Positions 1 to 10,637 of a stretch of DNA of 64,000 nt are shown one piece after another. Location: contig WHUZ01000001.1 of the NCBI GenBank assembly GCA_015179045.1, forward strand, positions 2,170,001 through 2,234,000, in the 5' to 3' direction. Under the pieces are notes generated by a model, which was given only the letters and a program-made list of their open reading frames with translations, made no database searches and had not been told where the DNA came from. Position 1 is the stretch's first letter, and each line of letters opens with the position of its first letter. A program made the translations under genes and the position numbers. This stretch comes from Kalaharituber pfeilii. Taxonomy: Eukaryota > Ascomycota > Pezizomycetes > Pezizales > Pezizaceae.

Positions 1-401
1 TATGAGATTTGAGCCAGTAATGCTTCCACGTCAGTATGGTCCACGGCAGTCCTTCGCACAGGAAACATGATTAAAGATTACAGGCCTTCCGACCCAACAC
101 TCGTAGCTCTTGGGCAAATGCAAGTACAGAATCTTTTTATAAATACAGTTCCATTCCATTTTTTTTTTTTTTTCCTCCTTTTTTCCCTGCATGTCAGTTC
201 CATACCTCTGTGTCCGTACCTCTTTACCACCTTCAAAACAAAAATCGACTTGTATCCGTTGGTGTTGGTTGCACTGGTGTTGGTGTCGATGTCGGCTCTG
301 CTGGCGCTGGTATATCTGGGTTCTTGGCCACAGGACTTGTATGACTACATCTCAGTTAGTACATCGGCAAGGAAATGGCATCGTGGCTCATGAACCAAAA
401 C
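1..401. other. 3' flank of the Yip1-family gene, no gene seen
   Basis: AT-rich sequence with a T-run near 160-174. No reading frame here resembles a protein I recognise. It probably holds the 3' untranslated region of the minus-strand gene ending at 402. Confidence 0.5.
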
Positions 402-1634
402 TTACTGGAAAAATAAGATTTTGATCGCCAGTGACAGCCCAGCATGTAGCAGTATAACCAGAATTAGCAGTATCTTGGATGTTTTTGAGCCTGCAGCTTC
501 CACTACAGGGTTCCTAAATATTGTTCCTAAGTTACTATCTTCTGTTTGGGAACTAACATCAGATTCAGGCAAACTTACAAATTGCGTAGCAAGAATGCCA
601 GGGAGACACCGAAGCCAACGGCTACGAAGACCCAATTGAGAACTATGACAAAAAAGAACCCGTCAACTCCCCCCTTGATATGTAGGACATTATGAACTTA
701 CTTGCAATAGGTGAAGCGGAAGCAATGGCAATGGGTATCCAGATGAGATTTGCATATCCGTAAAGACACATGCACTCCAACAGATTGGCAACTTCACTGC
801 CATACCATTTCAACATCCCCCACAAAGCGACTGGAATTATTCCTAAAAGAATTCCCAACAGCGGATGAGCTAATGCGCGCGGATAGGATCGGGCTCACAA
901 ACTAACCAGTATACCCATACATCAATCCCGCAGCACCTATGATAGGAAACAAACCATTAGCCCCAAGTTACCAGTTACCAGCAACTGCGTAGTTTAGGTC
1001 TATACCACTTAACAAGTCGAAGTTATATCGGTATGGTTGGTCTTTTGTACTTGCAAAGTAGCCTTGTATTGTCGATGATAGGAAAAGAATCAACACAACT
1101 GTGGTAGTAATCCACAGTGGTCCATAGAGGTCCGGGTTTCCCTCAAGCCTAAGCGCGCAGCGGAATAAGAAGTAGCTCTTCTTGCCACAAATTTAGGATT
1201 CCTTACAAATCCAAGAAATTTGTCTTTGGAAATATTGTTGCTCCGCATCTCCTCAAGACCTCATTTGTATCAACGTCAAAGAAATTGGCATAAAAGTCGA
1301 GGCTCCAGAGAAAGTGTTTATTGGAACTGTTGCCGCTGCCGGATCGAGCACTGGATGAACCGCCGAGGAAGTTCCCTGAGGCGCCTGTACTAGGATTAAA
1401 ATACGCCAGCCGACACAGGAATTTAAAAGCTAACGGCCGCGGTGTTCACCTTGAGGGATCTTTCCAGTTGCTTGCGAATCATTGAAGTCTGTTACATGAG
1501 CGAATTGAACCATGTAGATCTTGAACGAAACGCTCACTTGAATGATGGAACTCTAGTTCCTGATTAAACTCCAAATCTCCAAGGTCCCCTTCGTCGTCCA
1601 CATCTATCACAACGTTGTAATCTCCCGACGACAT
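402..1634 (-). CDS. Yip1-domain Golgi/ER membrane protein (YIPF1/YIPF2-like)
   Basis: Multi-pass membrane protein of the Yip1 family, which acts with Rab GTPases in ER-Golgi and Golgi traffic. I resolve eight exons: 1634-1538, 1488-1450, 1384-1207, 1148-979, 936-907, 869-702, 642-579 and 513-402. They sum to 858 nt, an intact frame of 285 residues. The N-terminus begins MSSGDYNVVIDVDDEGDLG, the acidic start typical of fungal members. Further motifs are WSLDFYANFFDVDT, an EGNPDLYGPLW segment before the first membrane helix, NLLECMCLYGYANLIWIP, and a C-terminal helix ending AGLSLAIKILFF. Two introns are very short (978-937, 42 nt; 906-870, 37 nt), and each hides an in-frame stop. If they were not spliced the gene would be broken. 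The family call is firm from motif order; which yeast YIP gene it matches is uncertain. Confidence 0.87.
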
Positions 1635-2882
1635 GTCTAAAGCGTAGGTGTTTTTGATGACAAGCGGGCGTTGATAGACAAAGCCATACGATAACGAGGC
1701 TCGGACAGATGCGATCACCACGCTAGCCTGAGCCTCAAAGTGGCTGCCCATTAGGTACTATTTTATATCGGGAAACGATCGCCTACCTAGAAACGACGCG
1801 CATCTTGGCATGCCTCATGAGAAACCATTTTCATAATATCTTTGGCAACTTAGATGCCAGTAACATCAAATAAAGTGATATAGATACAATGATGTCGGGA
1901 CAACATTATCTACATATTCTATTGCCTATATTCAATGTCAAGCTCCTGCTATATCAATAAATATGTCAACAGGTCAATTTAACCCCCCTCCCTCTTACGC
2001 TCCTATATATTGCCAGTTAAATAGTACTAACATCTATGCTCTTATAGCTGCTGTCACTCACTAATGGTCATAGTATATGGTGGCATATGCTATAGGGGGG
2101 TAGGATACTTCAAGCTCTATTCGCAAGGCTAAAAGTGAGCAATTGCAGCAACTGTAGCTGTACCAATTTATACTTAGTTATAATAAATAGAAGGTACCGA
2201 GGCTGAACATACTGTTATACACTCTACAACTGCTTACAAGATTGATATAGGGCTATCTACACCTTTAGACCATCCTAGTTTACCAGTTGAAGATGATATA
2301 CTCATTCCCAGCTGATATCTCTAAGAGTATAAGACATGCAGTCAAGCGGACTCCTCTAGCAAAAACCCTCACAGCTCAACCAAAATTGCACGAATATGAA
2401 TTCTGAGAAAGGATTTGGATTCCCTGGTGTTTACTTATGTAACCCACCATTTTTCCTTGATTTTTTTGCTCTTCTAATAATTTTTTTGTGATTTTATCCG
2501 TGCCGAATAGTACTGACAGGTGATACAATGGATGCTCGGATACATGTCTCATGATTTATGGCAGCCGCTGTCTCACATGAGCCGCAGCTCCCTCGAGCTC
2601 TGTATTAATACCCCTAATAGCAATACTCTCGAACTGGTTTGCTGCTGTCAAACCTCAGATTTGCTTCCTAAACCGAATTACCATTTTAGATATGCCCTCA
2701 GCTCGCCGCTCGCAACCCCCGGGCCCAGATATGCCCCTCAAACCGGCTCGTTGCACACAATCCCTGCCTGCAGATATACCCCCAGGTCCGAATATACCCT
2801 CCAAACCAGTTCACTACCGCTCTCAACACTCTAAGTTAAAGTTAAATTCAGTTGCTGAAGTACTGGCAGTTGTGTAGGCGGC

Positions 2883-3107
2883 CAGTGGAGCGCGCGAAAA
2901 TACGAAAAATGCACGCGCATACGAAATGCGCTTATGCAATGCAAGCGATATGTGAGCCGACGCTGGCAGGCGGCTGTTATGAGTTCACCGCGACTGTAGT
3001 ATGGAGCTGGTGGAGCGCGCGAAAAATGTGAAAAATGCAAGCGCATACGAAATGCGCATATACGACGCAAGCAGCAAGTGATATGCGAGCCGACGCTGGT
3101 AGGCGGC
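2883..3107. repeat. Diverged direct repeat, two ~90-bp copies
   Basis: Copy 1 (about 2883-2973) and copy 2 (about 3010-3107) share in order: a gtggagcgcgcgaaaa block, a gaaaaatgcacgcgcatacg-like block, gaaatgcgc, gcaagc, gatatg, gagccgacgctgg and aggcggc. Copy 2 has a few extra bases near gcaagcagcaagtgatatg. The copies are separated by about 36 bp. I see no coding role. Confidence 0.75.
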
Positions 3108-3304
3108 ATCGCAATCGCACAAATGAGTGCTATATGAGCTACGCAGAAGACTAGCGAGGATCACTACTGAAGTGTCTCTTTGGCCTGGCAGACAGTAACT
3201 CTCTGCGTTTACCACCTCCATTACAAACTCTGAGTCAAGGTTGGAAAAAACTATCATTTGGATGAGTCCTGGATCGAAATTATCTCATTGCTCGACTACG
3301 ACAG

Positions 3305-3690
3305 TTGGAGGGTCAGAAAAATGTGAATGATTGTCATATTGACCTTGATTCAGACTCTAATAACTCTCCTGAGTTTTCTGTAGATGGTCCGAACCAAAGT
3401 ACTCCAACAGATAGATTTACTACTAATATACTAGAAGTTAAGGGGGGGGGTCAACTACTAGTGGGAAAGGAGGAAAATGGCAGGCTAGAGGGCAAGGGAG
3501 TGGTAAAAGGGGACGAACTAGGGCTGCAAAAGATACAGACAATAAGATAGTAGTAAAGTCAACAGCATTATCTGGAGCTACTGACTCTCAGCCACCACCA
3601 CCCCCTCCTTCGACACTTGAGGAAATAATTCAGCAAATGCAGCAGCTGCAGCAGCTAGTTTCAGGCCTCGCGAATAGAGCTGTAAGTTAT
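3305..3690 (+). pseudogene. Interrupted low-complexity reading frame of unknown origin
   Basis: A frame opening around 3305 encodes an acidic, Ser/Asn-rich segment up to a run of nine G (3442-3450). Past that run, the coherent coding signal continues in a different frame: a Gly/Lys/Arg-rich stretch (GKGGKWQARGQGSGKRGRTR), then Pro-rich (SQPPPPPPSTLEE), then Gln-rich (IIQQMQQLQQLVSGLANRA). It ends at a good donor, gtaagt, near 3680. Composition resembles a structural or adaptor protein or a transposon-borne product, but I recognise no family. It has no opening ATG I trust, and the sequence after the donor is full of stops. Called a relic with low confidence. Confidence 0.3.
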
Positions 3691-4835
3691 TCTAGCCTAT
3701 ATTGCATATGCTATCATATACTATAGCCATTAATGACTAACTCTTACTATAGAAAAGATAGATATAGACCTATTAATAGATAATATGCAGGAGGTTGAGG
3801 AGGGGGGTGGTAATTTAATATTATTAATGCATATATTGATATAGCAAGTGAACTATTGTTGACAGAATTAATACAATATGCTAGAATTATAGTATCAGCT
3901 ATGCTGTACATATAATTGTTTACTGTAAGCTGCTAGCATGTCTGTTGCACGAGATATAGCCAAATGTAGTATCTCCAGCAGGCGTGCCAAGAACGTCATA
4001 TCCCGGTCGACGATCGTATCCCGATATAAAACAGTAAGGTACAAGTACTAATAAAGGACTACAATGCATGTGACAAGGCTTGCATGCACTGGTTGCATAA
4101 CGGATTCAGCACTGGTACTGCATAAGACAGTGCTGAGTAGAGGTCCTCGTGCCCAGACTATTATTTTCGGCCTCCGCCATATCTTTGCTATTCTTCTTGG
4201 CAGCACACCACTCTTAGGCTGGGTACGAGCAACATTTTGCGAAAGCACGACATCTCAACCAGAAATGCTCCTTTTTAAATTCCGAGAAAATATTTCGGTT
4301 TTCTGATGTCCACTCATGCGGTCTATTACTGTTCCGTATTTCTTTTGCTACTTTATTGACTTACTGGTGTTTCTTTTTTGAAGGATACGCAAAATCGGTG
4401 GTGGTGGTCGTCGGGGGGTGGGGGGGTGTTCGGATGCATGTCTCGCGACCACAAGGGATAACGATGGAACACCACAGGTGAATAAGCGCATACATGTGGT
4501 GGCATTTGCATAAAGCATCAAGAACTATTTAATTAATCTCCAGCCCATCCAAAACCGCAGTGATGGAGATATATGCTAATACCAAGAGGAAATACCAGTT
4601 CCAAACCCATCCGAAGCCAAGACAGAAACAAAACATGCAAAATCATTGCTCCATAATCCCCCATGTATACCACGATATACCCAGCCTAAACACCTTAGTT
4701 ATAGACATATATGTGAGTAAGAAATACACCAAAGCGCCTTGTGCAAACCGATCTCGAGTGCTGTTTAATTGCAAAAAGAAAGTTCATAATCTCCAATGCT
4801 CGTATGCGTGCGCATCTGCCGTGCCCTGATTTGCC

Positions 4836-6325
4836 TCAAATCATACCTCCTAAAACCAATTTACCAATTCCGCCAATTTCTCCCTTGATCCCCATTGGCC
4901 CTCTACTTGCCTCCTCGAATTCCCTGACCACAGCCCCAACAACACACTTTCTCACTTTGGCATCTGCCTTTAAAAACATTTCCCCAACCCCTGCTGCGCA
5001 CTGTTGTGGTGTCGAAACCAATGTGAGCACTCTGCTATATGCATCGATCAAGACGTCACAGAGCGTGGCAAACGTTTCATAAAAATCGGGATCGAACGGT
5101 AAAGGTGGAATAGTCAGGTACATATATTCCGATTCTCCATTGGCTGCCCCTGGTGTACCAAACGAGGAAGCACTTGTTGAGGAAGTCGATAATGATGGTA
5201 ACGGGTTTGATATCGACATTCCATATTGGATTGGTGTGGGAGTGTTCACAGGCAATGGAGGTACTGGCGGAGGATCACTCGAGTCCGACGACAGTGATTG
5301 CTGTGAAATTGAAGGCAGATTCGTAGTAGATCCAGATAGGGATCGAGTGCGCTCTAGAAGCGCCTCTTGTGTTGCAGCATCTTGTGAAGATGCTGCAAGC
5401 CCGGATATTGATGCAGAGCTCACGAGTGTAGGGGCCGTTGTAGCAGTGGAGCCTCTGCGGGGCTTCGAGCGAGAGAAGATCTTAGGAATCCTGACCGAGG
5501 AAGACGCCAGTCGGAGACCGGCAACACTAGAACCAGATGAGTGGGTATTGCCATGATGATGCTCATGATTTTGAGCCTGATAGGTTTCATACTCCAGGAA
5601 CAGTTGATGGAAGGCTTTCAAGTAGTCCATTGGTGATGTTACTCCGAGGTCCAGAATATTAGGTATCGAGGTACCAAGAACAAAGTAATTGGTAGCACTG
5701 AATATACTTAGATTCGCTCTAATCTCATTTATTAGATGCGCAGTCTACTACATACCGTTTCGCCAATTTCTTGGAATCATGATAGAGACCTCGATTGAGA
5801 TCATTTTTCGTAAATAGTACAGTGTTGAACCAGTAGACCCTACCTTCATGGCTTTTGCATCGAAACGAGTTAGTTCACTTTTGCAGGTCATACAGCTTGC
5901 GCAGTACTGCCATTCAAATCTATAGAGTTTGGAGACTAAGGAGTCACTCACGCCCGTCTCAAATAATCTAATGTAGCCATTCGTTTCGTTGCGATCTCGA
6001 AGACAGTCTCATACAAGGCGTTTGGGCTCTGGGGTGCCTGGCTCGGAGGCGGTACAGGAGTTACATTGACATATTCCCGACCTCCAACTCTTCCGAACAT
6101 GGTCACGTTATCAAGTGACTTGTGGTGTGTTAAGGGTGGCCTATTTGGTTTCTTGGAGGAATTGGACCGCAAGAAATAGGACGTCTGGTGACTATGGGAA
6201 TCGTCAGGAGTAGTGACTGCACCAGGCGTCGTTGTGCCAGACGGGGATATGATGGCGCCTGATGAGGAAGAGGAGGGGGAGAAAAAGCGGAATGAGGACT
6301 GGCCGGACACTGTTGATTTGTGCAT
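4836..6325 (-). CDS. Conserved fungal protein of unknown function
   Basis: Three exons (6325-5952, 5851-5756, 5697-4836) sum to 1332 nt, a 443-residue protein with intact phase. The N-terminus is Ser/Thr/Pro-rich and probably disordered. Next comes a conserved-looking helical core, from NALYETVFEIATKRMATLDY (about residues 107-125) through HEGRVYWFNTVLFTKNDL, LYHDSKKLAKRATNYFVLG and LKAFHQLFLEYETYQ. A long low-complexity stretch follows (about 200-350), then a second conserved block, ESEYMYLTIPPLPFDPDFYE, FATLCDVLIDAYSRVL and a C-terminal helix. I believe orthologues occur widely in filamentous ascomycetes, but I cannot assign a function. No signal peptide or membrane helix is visible. Confidence 0.8.
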
Positions 6326-8390
6326 ATTGGAGGATCAGGCTGTAGTAGGCCAATGTTCTTATTATGCAGCCTGCCCTTAATTGTGTACAGATGTGACTTT
6401 TGCCGGCTATCCTTTCTGCACGCAACTTTCCTCAGGCTATCTCCTTTTGGATGCAGTTTAGCAGCGTTAGCAGCAATAGAGTATTCAGCGGCCTGATGGT
6501 GGTGAGGGGCGGCACGATGCAGATGGGGTCCTGGGATGCTGGGATGTTGCCTCTTGCGAGTTTGTCTTGTGAGGATATTTTTGTGGAGAGGTGCGTATCC
6601 TATCGCCAGCACAAAAGCCGGCTGGGTGCCTGGGCGATCTTAATTTGGTTGGGACACTCTGCTCTGCACGGCTGGCAGTCCGCAGACAAACAACAGCAGT
6701 CACACGCCAGCAACGGAATTTCCGTTTGCTACTTCAGCTTGCAAGGGCGGGCTGAGTTGATCTCTTGATACGGCTTAAGTGTCGGGGTGTGGGGCCAAGT
6801 CCGTCAGTCAATATCGATGTTGTTTATAAGAGGTATTGCGTGGTCGGGGGCTGATCACATCTGCGGGTGTCGCGCTTCTCTGGTACCGAATAGCAGAACA
6901 AGCAGAATAGGGGCTGCCTGACCACCCGCATCCCTGCTGGAGCGATGAGGTATGACGAGCGCGTTCTGCTAGGCTGCGTTTGGCTTAACGCGCCGTGCTC
7001 GACAGCTGCGTGTTTCGAAACGGTCAGTATGCGGCGTATGCAAGGCACTAGATGAGTGCCGATCGAGCTCGCATGCAGGATTTTTCGATCCGCCGCAGCA
7101 TGTGTTGTATTATTCTGTATAATATGTGCTGCGTCCGAAGTCCATGGTAAGTAAAGTACTTGTATGTATCATGCTTATAGACAGTACAGTACTAGGCTGT
7201 AGAGTACTTGCCCCGCCGAGCTCACATCTGGCACCCCCCCACCCACCACCAACCGTGCATTACATGCTGCTTGTGCCTCCACCTCAAGCCCAGCTATAGT
7301 CTCGTAACCAGGCCCAGCTATATACTTGCATCAATTGACTTATTACATACATCACTTGGCCAGGTCGGATGCGTCTGCTGAGGTATCAAGGACCCTCCGA
7401 TCAGCTGCTGCCTGTCCCTTTCTTCCCTACCCAGCGCCCTCCCCTACCTTATCATTTGCAACATACCTACACCGCTGTCAAATGCTTCTCCCTAAGTACC
7501 TTTTTTTCCCTTTTTTCTTTTTTTTCTTTGCAGGAGTGATATCCAAGCTGTGAACTCTGCAGGAATCCTCAGTTTATCATCATGTGACGTTTTACCTTGT
7601 TGTTGTTAACATAACGTCATTAGGCTTCTGGGTATTTAGAAGCTTGAGGCTGGTTAACCAGGCTCTGGTTTCAAGATGAAGATGATGCAAGTCACTATAA
7701 TTGTCAACTACACTATTGCAACAATCTTTTCCGGGTGTTTGCGTAGCTATAGAAATTGAGAACATGACACTATCTGCATCTTAACCCCACGAATCTTGGC
7801 TCATTTCGTCCTAAAATCCTCAACGGTGCTGAGTTAGTCTCCTGGACCAGTGCAGAGACATAGCAACGATAGTAGCCAGAGGATAAGTCCAAGCGGTAGG
7901 GCCATTCGTTGCTCAAGGATGAGCACAGTTGGAACGAAAATGTGATGGCTATCAATAGGATGACGAGGTACATCAAAAGCCGGAGCAATGACAAGAATCT
8001 ATTGGTTACATCACAGCTGGAAAATCCATCATTATTAAATCAACCAATCTCAGGACTGTATGTTGATTAACTGGCTGCTAACTTCCATTCATTCGCACAG
8101 CGACCGCTGGCATCAGAGGTGGAATTTTCGAAGATGAGAGGCGATTCGCCTCGTCAAATCTATGTAGCCCAGGCACCGTAAGACCAAATTGGCCTGGGCT
8201 CAAAGGTATGCATACCATATTCTATGTTTCCCTCCTCCACGTGGCCGCAGCAAGGGCAGAAAACCTTGTTATGGTTTCACGTTCGACATAAATTTGGAGC
8301 TTCGAGACTGCAATTTAGTCTCATGCCACATGCCAACTGCGTTTTTTATTTAAGCGAGCCAAGAAAGTCTGGGTACGAAAACAGCTTTTC

Positions 8391-8889
8391 CTTATCTCTT
8401 GGGTGGGCACTAGTTTCACTGTGTGGCGTCCAGCCAAGAGTACTATCAAATTCCTGACCTCAAGCAATGGCCAGTACATATATCTTAGGCACGGGAACAG
8501 CGCATATCTATTCAATGTCTTTATATCTACTAGAACGTTCTCGAAGTTATTTATTACAGTACTTGAAAGGAAGGTCAAAGCACTTGTAGTGAGATATTAA
8601 ATACTATTATAAATTTCTGCAATATGTCGTGTATCGCTTTGTCAGAACCAGTATTGTTTTTACTATTTCCACAGAATGGCAACAGCATAACTATTAGATC
8701 ATGTAGTTAGTCCTAGCAGTCAATATAATATGGGCTTATACAGTCTCATCAGCCTCGTAGTAGGCGAGTGCAATCCTACAAGTAAATGTGTTGTTGCAAA
8801 TTTGATATGATTGATTGGCATGACAAGGACCAAAAGTAGTGAAACTAGTGCATCGAATTTAGCGAAGTTTTGCCCACCCAAGAGATAAG
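8391..8889. repeat. Imperfect long inverted repeat, arms ~30 bp
   Basis: The left arm at 8391-8421 (cttatctcttgggtgggcac, then tagtttcactg) is the reverse complement of two blocks on the right: agtgaaactagtgc at 8838-8851 and gcccacccaagagataag at 8872-8889. The right blocks are separated by about 20 inserted bases. About 415 bp lie between the arms. This is consistent with a small non-autonomous DNA transposon or its footprint, immediately beside the foldback element that starts at about 8892. I see no target-site duplication. Confidence 0.55.
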
Positions 8890-8891
8890 CT

Positions 8892-9386
8892 AATTAGAGA
8901 CCTTTCGCAACAAGCTCTAGAGCTTCCCAAATGCCGACAAACCAGGGTGTCGACCCCTGTAAGCTCTAGAGTGCCAAAAGACCTTTCGCATGAGCTCTAG
9001 AGCTTCCGCACAAACTGCACAGCAACGCCAAAAAAGGACGTACCGGTCATTATGAGCTTTACTTTACACCTGCTGATTGAGCGCCAGCAACAGCGCTGAG
9101 ATTCCCCCCTTATACTTGAGTATTTGCTTCGTTTTCCTACTCCAAAGCCTATTAGTTAATTATTTAGGCTTTTACAATTCTCAGGATACCTTCAGCCTTA
9201 CCATAGCTATTGTAGTTGTTGAGATATTTGCAGCGAAAGTTGTAGAGCTTTAATTAGGGGGTGAAGCTTTTCGCTGGAGCTTCATGAAGCTCCAGAGCTT
9301 TAGCTGCGCCACACCTCGTTGACTAGCAGGGGGTGCAGCAGGGGTCGGGAAGCTCTAGAGCTTGTTGCGAAAGGTGTCTCTCGAAC
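8892..9386. mobile_element. Non-autonomous foldback DNA transposon (MITE-like)
   Basis: The left end reads gagacctttcgcaacaagct followed by ctagagcttcc. The right end (about 9348-9383) is its reverse complement, aagctctagagcttgttgcg then aaaggtgtctc, with one two-base difference. The terminal repeats are about 30 bp. Each contains an internal palindrome, AAGCTCTAGAGCTT. A partial second copy of the same motif lies inside the left end at about 8957-9007 (ctctagagtgcc, agacctttcgcatgagctct). There is no transposase frame in the roughly 490 bp, so the element would depend on a transposase elsewhere. A clear target-site duplication is not visible. A related minimal hairpin lies at 61029-61072. 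Confidence 0.75.
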
Positions 9387-9636
9387 GTATTTAGTTACAC
9401 CTTTTTTATAGAGCAGTAAGTACTCAAGAAGCATGTTTCTTACAAAGCAGAAATTTTCCATTTTCCCAGTCTATTATCGGTGTCTAAAGGAATGAATGGA
9501 AGAAAGGGCAAACCGGTGGATGGCGGGCGGACTAGCAATATAGCTGCAGCAATGTCTTTATCGTGAGCAGAGGGGATGGCTAGTGTTGGTCCTTGTGGTG
9601 AGAAATGGCCGCGGCTATGGCGGGCCCTGAGTTTTG

Positions 9637-9696
9637 CCTGGAGGTGCCTGGAGGTGCTTGGAGGTGCCTGGAGGTGCTTGGAGGTGCCTGGAGGTG
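9637..9696. repeat. Minisatellite, six 10-bp units
   Basis: Six head-to-tail copies of c(c/t)tggaggtg, with the second base alternating between c and t in the last five copies. It lies in non-coding sequence. Confidence 0.9.
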
Positions 9697-10637
9697 CATA
9701 CAAAACAGAGCAGGTAGGTCGCGGCAGTCAGGCATTCTATACTTGAAAGAATCTTTTAGAGCTATAAGCTCGCTCAAGAACTAGACTGGACGCCTGTTCC
9801 TATTATTGAGAAAGGCTGGGCATCGTCAGATGTTCAAGAGAGATCATGCCACGCACTTTGCAATGGCCCCTATATTGCGGAAACACCATGCATGTACCAG
9901 TACTAAGGTGGGCCTAGAGGGGGATATACTAAGCAAGCCCACTGTAGATAGATTCTCCGGCCGGGCGAATAAAAGGTGTGCTCGGCTCGTATGGAAAGAT
10001 GGAATTGACTGCAAAAACAAAGGCAGGAAATTACTCCCTACGCCCGGATGGCCTTTAGGATGGCCAATTTGGCGAGCGTCAAAGGGATGGTGGTATGATG
10101 GGTTGCCCGAGGTCGACGTGCAGCGAATCGCATGCAGGGTACTGTACCGCCCTGAGGATGTTGTATGCCTGTTCAAGCACATTACAAGTACCTCACTCTC
10201 GATCTTAGTACAGTGCTTATACATGGAACAGGACTCCACTGACTGTCTTAATCCGTTGACCGTGATCACTGAAGGGATGATAGGGTTCCTGGTTTCCGGT
10301 AGGATAGGTACTGTGCTGGGGTGTACCAGAAGTCTTTAGGTTTTATAGACTGGTGCAGTATTACATGTCAATCACTGGCATAGGCTGGGAGCGACAGTCA
10401 GTGTGCTAACAATTGTTCACTCGGGCTGGCCGGAAAGTAGTAGTCTCATTTCCTTTGATACCGCAGATACCAAGTAGTTCTCTTAAAGTGCATCGATATC
10501 AAGATGAAATGGTATTTTAATAAACTGTCACATAACTAAAACTGCACTATTGTAGAACAGCAACAACGGTTACAAATAGAATGACATATATGTCCATCCT
10601 GGCGCCTCATGGGGCCTCTTATGCTGAATCGTCCCGT

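Larger units (their letters stand above)
1635..4835. other. AT-rich gene-poor region with repeats and relics
   Basis: Apart from the promoter side of the Yip1-family gene, I see no intact gene. Much of 1850-2400 and 3650-4050 is rich in TA steps and stop codons. The stretch holds a diverged direct repeat (about 2883-3107) and an interrupted reading frame (3305-3690), both listed separately. This looks like old transposon debris, but no transposase or reverse-transcriptase motif survives. Confidence 0.5.
6326..10637. other. Long gene-poor accessory region
   Basis: No supportable protein-coding gene lies between the 6325 start and the mcd4 stop. It contains GC-richer sequence at 6400-7100, pyrimidine-rich sequence at 7240-7530, an inverted-repeat pair (8391-8889), a foldback element (about 8892-9386) and a 10-bp minisatellite (9637-9696). 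Open frames at 7770-7994 (-), 9806-10339 (+) and 9844-10269 (-) lack ATG starts or family resemblance. Confidence 0.5.

Noticed and set aside
4064..4306. 80-codon plus-strand frame at 4.1 kb
   Set aside because: No homology recognised and an overlapping antisense frame; no evidence for a gene.
7770..7994. Small minus-strand frame with a hydrophobic start, like a secreted peptide
   Set aside because: It opens with TTG rather than ATG. The first Met is internal, and no splice partner or homology could be seen.
9637..9696. CRISPR-like array
   Set aside because: The 10-bp units are directly adjacent with no spacers, so this is a minisatellite; the organism is also a eukaryote.
9806..10339. 177-codon open frame on the plus strand
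   Set aside because: It has no ATG at its start, no recognisable domain, and an equally long open frame on the opposite strand (9844-10269), so chance is more likely.
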